Source: Charina bottae (taxonomy: Eukaryota; Chordata; Lepidosauria; Squamata; Charinaidae). From it: a stretch of DNA of 64,000 nt. How positions within the stretch are numbered: the first letter of the stretch is position 1; each line of letters opens with the position of its first letter. A program made the translations under genes and the position numbers. The stretch covers positions 81,458,798 through 81,522,797 of the forward strand of contig JALMGJ010000004.1 in NCBI GenBank assembly GCA_023362775.1. The letters run 5' to 3'. Positions 58,130 through 64,000 of the stretch are shown in pieces. The notes beneath the pieces are model-generated. The model saw only the letters and a program-made list of their open reading frames with translations. It did no database searches and had not been told where the DNA came from.

Positions 58130-58598
58130 GACCCCTGATAATTCCAACAATTACAATCAGAAGGCTATAGAAACTGATGGAATAGCCACAGAAATATGGC
58201 AAGCAACTGAAGAATCAGTCAAGTTTCTAACCAAGCTATGCCACAAATCTGGAGAACGACACAGTGGCAACACATTGGAAGAGGTAAATCTACATTCCAA
58301 TACCAAAAGAAAAAAGAAAAAAAAGGAGTCTTAACAAATAAGTAAGGGAGGTTGAATAAATATTAAGGGAAGCTGGATTGGAAAAAGGTGAGCATAGTTT
58401 TAAAATTGGAGAAAGAAACATCAGTAACCTGTGCTAGGCTGATACTACTACTCTAATAGCTGAAAATGCAAAGGATATGCAAGTCAAAGTCAAGAAACAC
58501 AGAGAAAAAATGGAACTAATATTAAATATAAAGAAGGCTAAACTAATGACAACAGGTAAAACAACCAGTCTTAGAATTGATAATGAAGGTATCAATAT
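58130..58598 (+). pseudogene. RTE/Bov-B LINE reverse transcriptase, left half (split by L1)
   Basis: The plus strand gives DGIATEIWQATEESVKFLTK with LCHKSGE (RTE: DGIP.EL.....V..L...C..IW), then in another frame IGERNISNLC near 58405-58430, just before the expected YADD motif. Following text still encodes the post-palm signature in pieces ('acaaccagtcttagaattga' and 'taatgaaggtatcaatat'). The middle of the palm is deleted. At 58598 the sequence is cut by the L1 at 58599-61034 and continues at 61035. Confidence 0.7.
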
Positions 58599-59092
58599 AT
58601 AATGACTATAAGATATTTACAACGATATTAGCAGAAAGAATGAAGAATATACTTAAGGATTTTATTCATCAAGACCAAGCTGGTTTTCTACCCAAAAGAC
58701 AAATTCATGACAATGTCCGAAACATAGTAGACGTAATTGAATATTTGGATCAACACTATGATAAACAAGCTGCCTTGATATTTATTGATGCTGAAAAAGC
58801 CTTTGACAACTTAAATTGGCCTTTTATGTTCAAAGTTTTGGAAAATATGAATTTTGGAGGAAATTTTATAAAATGGATTAAATCAATATATACTCCACAA
58901 TTTGCCAAAATAATTGTTAATGGAGAATTTAGTAAGCCATGTGAAATACAAAAAGGTACTAGACAAGGTTGTCCATTATCTCCACTTTTGTTTATATTGG
59001 TATTAGAGGTTTTACTTAGAGATATTAGACAAGATGATGGTATCCATGGTATTAAAGTTAAAAAAGAAGTTTATAAACTAAGCATTTGCTGA
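58599..59092 (+). pseudogene. L1 ORF2 reverse transcriptase, N-terminal part
   Basis: The insertion begins inside the reverse transcriptase at NDYKIFTTILAERMK and includes HQDQAGFLPKRQIHDNVRN, FIDAEKAFDNLNW and KGTRQGCPLSPLLFILVLE. The endonuclease and ORF1 are absent through 5' truncation. The frame ends at TGA 59090-59092, reached only because of an indel near 59075-59082. The catalytic FADD is encoded directly after it in the next frame (59085-59096). No other damage is seen. Confidence 0.9.
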
Positions 59093-60767
59093 CGACCTAG
59101 TCATTACTTTGGAGAATCCACTAGAAGGAATTGAAATATTAATACAGAAACTAAAAGACTTTGGGTCGCTAGCAGGGTTCAAAGTGAATTTACAGAAAAC
59201 AAAAGTTTTGACCAAAAATATGGATTACCACCAACAAGAGAAATTGAAAGAAATAACAGGATATTCAATGGAAGAAAAAGTAAAATATTTGGGAGTATAT
59301 TTAACAACTAAAAATGTTAAGTTGTTTAAGAATAATTATATTCCACTTTGGATGGATATTAAAAAAGATTTGGAACATTGGGAAAAACTGCAATTATCAT
59401 TATTAGGTAGAATTTCAGCAATTAAAATGAATGTTTTGCCAAGAATTTTATATCTTTTTCAAACACTACCTATATTGGCATCAGAAGAACCTTTTAAACA
59501 ATGGCAGCGAGATATTTCTAAGTTTATTTGGCAAGGGAAAAAACCAAGAGTAAAATATAAAGTCTTGCAAGACTCTAAAGAAAGAGGAGGACTAGGTCTA
59601 CCGGATTTGAAATTATATTATGCTGCTTGTTGCTTGGTTTGGATTAAAGAATGGATAGTTTTGAAAAATGAAAAATTATTGAATTTGGAAGGACATGAAT
59701 TAAGATATGGATGGCATGGATATTTGTGGTACGATAAAGTTAAAGTTAATGTGGACTTTAAAAACCATTATATTAGAAGATCCTTGTTAAGAATCTGGAA
59801 TAAATATAAATTAATCTTATGTTATAAAAGACCCTTATGGATTTCTACACAAGAAGCATTCTACAGAACAGAAGTAAGAAATAAAGATAAATGGTTAACC
59901 TACAAAGACTTTTTAAAGAAAGAACAAGGACAATATATAATTAAATCAATAGAAGAATTGGTATCAGAGGGATACAGTTTTCAATGGCTTTCATATATGC
60001 AGCTCGTAGAGAAATTTAAATTAGATAAGAAAGACCTTGAATTTGAACAAACCAAATCGGAATTTGAGATACAACTATGTGAGACAGATGATCATCTAAT
60101 TGCAAAAATGTATAAATTATTGTTAAAAGGTGAAATGGTAGAGGAACAAGTTAAAGACTGTATGATTAAATGGGCTAAAAATATTGGCCATAATATTCAA
60201 ATGCAACAATGGGAAGATATGTGGACCAAAGGGTTAAAATTTACTTTGTGTTATAATTTAAAAGAAAACTTTTATAAGATGATGTACAGATGGTATATGA
60301 CCCCACAAAAACTTTCTAAAATGTATGGAAATGTCTCCAACTTATGTTGGAAATGTAAAAAAAAAGAGGGGTCTTTTTACCATATGTGGTGGACATGTGA
60401 GACTGCAAAGAAATTTTGGACTCAAATACATGCATTGATGCAAAATATATTACAAATTCGAGTTCCATTTAAACCGGAATTTTTCTTACTGGGAATAATT
60501 GATGGACAACCTGGGAAGCAATTTACAAGGATTATGCAATACATGATTACAGCAGCAAGACTTATTTTTGCACAAAATTGGAAAAACCAGATATCGCCTA
60601 CGATACAAGATTGGATGTTAAAATTGATGGATATGGCAGAGAATGATAAACTGACATGTTTATTAAAAGAAAATCCAAATAATTATTTCCTTAAAGAGTG
60701 GAAACCATTAACTGACTATTTACAAGATGCGGGAGGGGCAAAGCTTATATGGGGATTTGAAGATTAA
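59080..60767 (+). pseudogene. L1 ORF2 reverse transcriptase thumb and C-terminal domain
   Basis: The continuing frame carries the active site AFADDLVITLENP, then VKYLGVYLTTKN and HWEKLQLSLLGRISAIKMNV, typical of L1. A long C-terminal segment follows. The Cys-rich knuckle (C-x2-C-x8-H-x4-C: CWKCKKKEGSFYHMWWTC) starts at 60345. It ends FFLLGIIDGQ ... RLIFAQNWK and a stop. About 560 codons are open without interruption, which fits a recent insertion. Initiation here is not implied. Confidence 0.92.
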
Positions 60768-61034
60768 AATATATATATATTGATGTAATAGACAAGAAAT
60801 ATTCTTTAATATTATATATAGACCTAGCATGTAAGATAAAATTTTTAAAATACCATGACCAGATACAAATCGGAAGTTGACCAAATTCTATGTTTCAGCT
60901 TTATCTTTTTTTCTTTTTTCCTTTACTACACTTTTTTATCTTTTCCTTTTTCTTGATTTGTATTTCCATTTTCTTTTCTGTTTCAAACTTTTATCTATGT
61001 AAAATTAAAATCTAATAAAATTTGTTAAAAAAAA

Positions 61035-61465
61035 GATATCAATATGATAGCTTCTGCCTTTTAGGATCAACCATCAACAGTAAAGGAACAAGTAGTAAAG
61101 AAACATGCCGCAGACTACCACTTGGTGGAGCAGCCATGAAAGCCTTGGGAAAGATATTGAGATGCTGTGATGTGTCTGTATCTACAAAGATCAGAACAGT
61201 GCAAGCAATGGTATTTGGCTAAAATTATCCTACTTTGGACTCATTATGTGAAGACTTGGCTCTCTAGAGAAGGCTCTAATCCTGGAAAAGGTAGAAGGGA
61301 AGAGAAGAAAAGGACAACTGGCAACAAGGTAGATGGAGTCATTTACAATGGTGATGGGTGCACTGTTAGAAGACTTGAAAGAACAGCTTAAGGACAGATT
61401 GTCATGGAAAAAATCTGTGTGGTCACTAAGAGTCAACACTGACTTGATGGCACATAATCACCAAT
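61035..61465 (+). pseudogene. RTE/Bov-B LINE, right half (after L1)
   Basis: The sequence resumes the RTE frame at the duplicated target. It reads LLGSTINSKGTSSKETCRRL, KALGKILRCCDVSVSTKIRT and VQAMVFG, matching the RTE thumb region (LGS.I...G....EI..RL, A...L.KI, K...V.AMVF). Then 'aagagtcaacactgacttga' with 'tggcacataatcacc' forms the Bov-B-like 3' end. With 58130-58598 it forms one interrupted, already decayed element. Confidence 0.75.
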
Positions 61466-63738
61466 CATATATAATATAGTGGCTGATGGCATGGACCTTT
61501 TCCATTGTGTGCCTGGCTGAAGCCACTTAAGCACCCACCTCCCTCCTGCGTGTTTGCCTTTGCAGATATGATTCTCATATATGTATACTGTAGAGGAAGT
61601 CACCTTCCAAAGAATTCTAGGCACACATGTATGCCCAGCAGTGCAATCCTAATCCTAAATTTCTTTATTAATTCCCACACAGCTCAATGTGCTGTTAAGT
61701 AGGTGTGCCCAGGATGCTATCTAGACTGTTAAGCAGACCTCTTGGTGACATGTACAAATACTGTCTGCAACATGGAAAATGAAGAGGGAGGGACACCATG
61801 ATTGCTCTTACAGAGTTTGAAATGTTTGTCAGAGTTTGAAGGCAGACAGGAAGTTGGGTTTGATGAAAGTGCATGGGGCAAGGAAAAGGTAGCCAGTTAC
61901 CTCTGCATGGAGTGCTTGCAAATGATGGTGACATAGAGCCAGTGAAATGGGAAGAGCAGTATTAAAGTTGGAGCGGATGATTGAGTGCATTCAAGGGTTG
62001 TTACTTTTTTCCTCCTTGGTCCCTTTTGCCCCTCCCCCCATCCCTCACAGAACCCATTTAAGTCCTTAAATTAAAACCCTAGGATTCCATGGAACCCAGT
62101 TTAATAATCCCCAATCATGATCATTAAAATTATCCTCTTTCGATTACAAGGGTTATTTTAGATATAAAAACATGAATTGCATATCAAATATTTACTTCAA
62201 AAACTACTGGCTTTGACTAATAGGTTAATTACTTGAAAAGCACGGAAATTAGCATTAGCTTTTAGAGAAGCAATTATACAAACTAGGTACAAGTTAATCC
62301 AATTTCCCATTAAAGCTAACATCACTATTTATAAAGCTTCTAAATTTTTGCCTTTATTCTGTATTATTTATTTCTAACATTTATTTGGTCTTATGGTTGG
62401 ACAAAAAAAAAACCCAACCCAAAACAAAAGCATATAGCAAAATCAAAAAGCATCTGAAAATAAGAGTTGAAAACTAATCTCCTTAAAACATTGGAGTGCA
62501 TAAAATTAACTCCTTAAAACATTCTCCAAAGTGCATAAAATTAATAAGATTAGGCAGTGATGTCCACAGCACGAAGTCAAAATAGATAAGATGGTGGACA
62601 CAGTGTCTCCACCCACACCCCACCCCTTTTGTGTATCAACATCACAGACATGTGGGGAAAAAATAGAGGTAGTGGTGTTCCTTTGGTAATTAATAATTAA
62701 TTGTCATCAAAATATATGACGGGCTTTACAAGTTAGTCCAACTGCTTCAATTTGGCCCATTAATGAACTGGCACCTATAGAAGATTATGCAATATTGCTA
62801 CAATGTGGTCATTATGTCCAGTTAGTGTTCTTGCTGCCATACTTTGTATTAACTGAAGTTCCCAGACTACCCCTAATGATAGCCCCATATTGTTTGGTGA
62901 CAATATTTATAGGATTTTCATATTTAGATTGGTACCTGCAAATCAAATTGAGAAAAAAAATAATAGTCTTTGCATTTTAAAAATATATGGTATGTCACAA
63001 TATAAAACAGCAGGCCAAAATTACAGTATATACTAGCAGTGCAGAACAAACTTTGCATGATAAAATGTAAAGTGTATTTCAGAGTCTTAACACTAATTGA
63101 ATTGCCATTGATAAAATGTCACTTAAATAGACATTTCCGTGGTGAAACATAGATTTCTGGCAAATGACCTGTCATTACAGCCATGGATAATGTTCATGTC
63201 CAGACTAAAAAACTGTGCCTCCTAGCAATATTCTCAACAGGACTTAAAACTGCAGGAATTGTAAAAAATCAGTGTATACAATCCACTAGAGAATTATGCC
63301 TCAGGTGCAATGTTAATTTACTTGCTTGTATGCATTAATTGAAGCCAATCAATAAAGCCTTTGGTACAGATGGGGAAATGGAGTCAAAGGAATTGTCTGA
63401 CACATTAATTCATATTTCAAGTTTGGAAAAGTGGAAAAATTTAATCAAAGATTTTTCATTTGTATCAATATGTAATTATTTAGATAATATAATGATTTTA
63501 CAATTCCTTTTCTAGTGTAACTGTACAAACTTGTAGCTTTTTTACTATAAGACTTAAATACAATACTACAACTTTAAACAATTCTGTTTTAAACAATTAC
63601 TTGCAATATGCAGTATCCTAATCAGTCTGTAGTCTTTGTCTTTGTGAACAAAAATGCTAAGGAGATGGGATTGCATTACAACAGAACCACCTGAAATTAT
63701 TTTTCTCCTCCTTTTTTTGAGTTACATCAGCAACAATT
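61466..63738. other. Gene-free stretch with a short tandem duplication
   Basis: A unit 'ctccttaaaacatt ... agtgcataaaattaa' is repeated in tandem with small changes at about 62479-62545. Phrases around 62560-62640 and 62760-62900 look like old repeats but I could not classify them. No coding feature is recognised. Confidence 0.45.
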
Positions 63739-64000
63739 TCATAATTTTCCCCTCCTATTTCTTGGACTATTGAAGGTAGGAGGCTGGAAACAGTCTTTAT
63801 GAAGGAGGACCTTTACTGGACTTTCTACAGGCTTATGGGACTCACTTGACAGCTGATGGTTTTCTGCTATTAGCTCTTGCTTCCATTGCATGGCGTTTTC
63901 ACTTTTTTTTTTTTTTTTTAGCCAGTCAGAGCTAGGAATCTCTTGGAGATTTTCTTTCATTCCTTTGAAACAGACCACTGAGTCATCTTTACCATCTTGA
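63739..64000 (-). CDS. Unrecognised open frame entering from the right edge (partial)
   Basis: A minus-strand frame is open from the window edge for 86 codons to a stop at 63739-63741. It reads QDGKDDSVVCFKGMKENLQE, a Lys run encoded by 19 consecutive A, then QWKQELIAENHQLSSESHK and PTFNSPRNRRGKL. Composition is protein-like (few stops in this frame, polar and Lys/Ser-rich), but no domain is recognised. It could be a last exon, a retrocopy or chance. The poly-A run inside argues for caution. Confidence 0.2.
   Translation of the reverse strand, partial: QDGKDDSVVCFKGMKENLQEIPSSDWLKKKKKSENAMQWKQELIAENHQLSSESHKPVESPVKVLLHKDCFQPPTFNSPRNRRGKL

Larger units (their letters stand above)
58599..61034 (+). 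mobile_element. Young 5'-truncated L1 LINE insertion
   Basis: About 2.4 kb from within ORF2 to a short poly-A tail, inserted in an RTE element. The target duplication is G(G/A)TATCAATAT at 58588-58598 and 61035-61045 (11 bases, one mismatch). After the stop at 60767 comes a roughly 265-base 3' untranslated region with a strong pyrimidine patch (about 60895-60990). The tail is 'aaatctaataaaatttgtta' followed by AAAAAAA. Reverse transcription that stopped early explains the missing 5' part. Confidence 0.9.

Noticed and set aside
1..64000. CRISPR arrays, operons, defence systems or other prokaryotic features
   Set aside because: The only regular repeats are microsatellites and transposon termini. 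Repeat content and splice-like signals point to a vertebrate nuclear genome.

Overview
This 64 kb window looks like AT-rich, gene-poor squamate reptile (lizard or snake) DNA. The evidence is its repeats: tRNA-derived SINEs of the Sauria type, Bov-B/RTE LINE fragments, many L2- and CR1-type 3' tails, L1 LINEs of non-mammalian type, Penelope-like elements, Tigger-, mariner- and hAT-type MITEs, and both Ty1/copia and Ty3/gypsy LTR elements. I could not choose between lizard and snake. No host protein-coding gene is convincingly present. There is one candidate exon (minus strand, 14164-14306), one unrecognised open frame running off the right edge (63739-64000), and one promoter-like GC island (180-373).

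Layout. 1-632: inverted L2-type tails around a SINE and a GC-rich island. 633-18180: mostly featureless intergenic or intronic-looking DNA with a Bov-B 3' end (5075-5312), a SINE remnant, a probable solo LTR (9220-9604), a long inverted repeat (10607-10820) and microsatellites. 18176-23235: a complete, very young Ty1/copia element. Its two 475-bp LTRs differ at one base that I could find, it has a 5-bp target duplication, and its gag-pol frame is broken once inside integrase. 23560-34210: L2, CR1, Penelope, Tigger and L1 remnants, including a 30.1-31.0 kb block where part of an L1 has been copied again between 18-bp direct repeats. 34275-43130: simple repeats, an L1 5' region split by a SINE with a 13-bp target duplication, a mariner-type MITE and a hAT-type MITE with exact TA and 8-bp target duplications. 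45770-50365: an L1 remnant and a minus-strand Ty3/gypsy chromovirus carrying an LTR, chromodomain, partial integrase, RNase H, reverse transcriptase, protease and gag zinc knuckle. A foreign GC-rich block replaces most of its integrase. 50830-56600: L2, Tigger and CR1 remnants, the CR1 split by a short LTR. 58130-61465: an almost intact 3' half of an L1 ORF2 inserted into an RTE/Bov-B reverse transcriptase gene.

The elements do not form a pathway. They record successive insertions. Young ones (copia, the 58.6 kb L1, the hAT and mariner MITEs) keep clean ends, while old ones (L2, CR1, most L1) survive as stop-ridden remnants. I found no CRISPR array, operon or prokaryotic signal and no clear tRNA or rRNA gene, as expected for a vertebrate nuclear genome.
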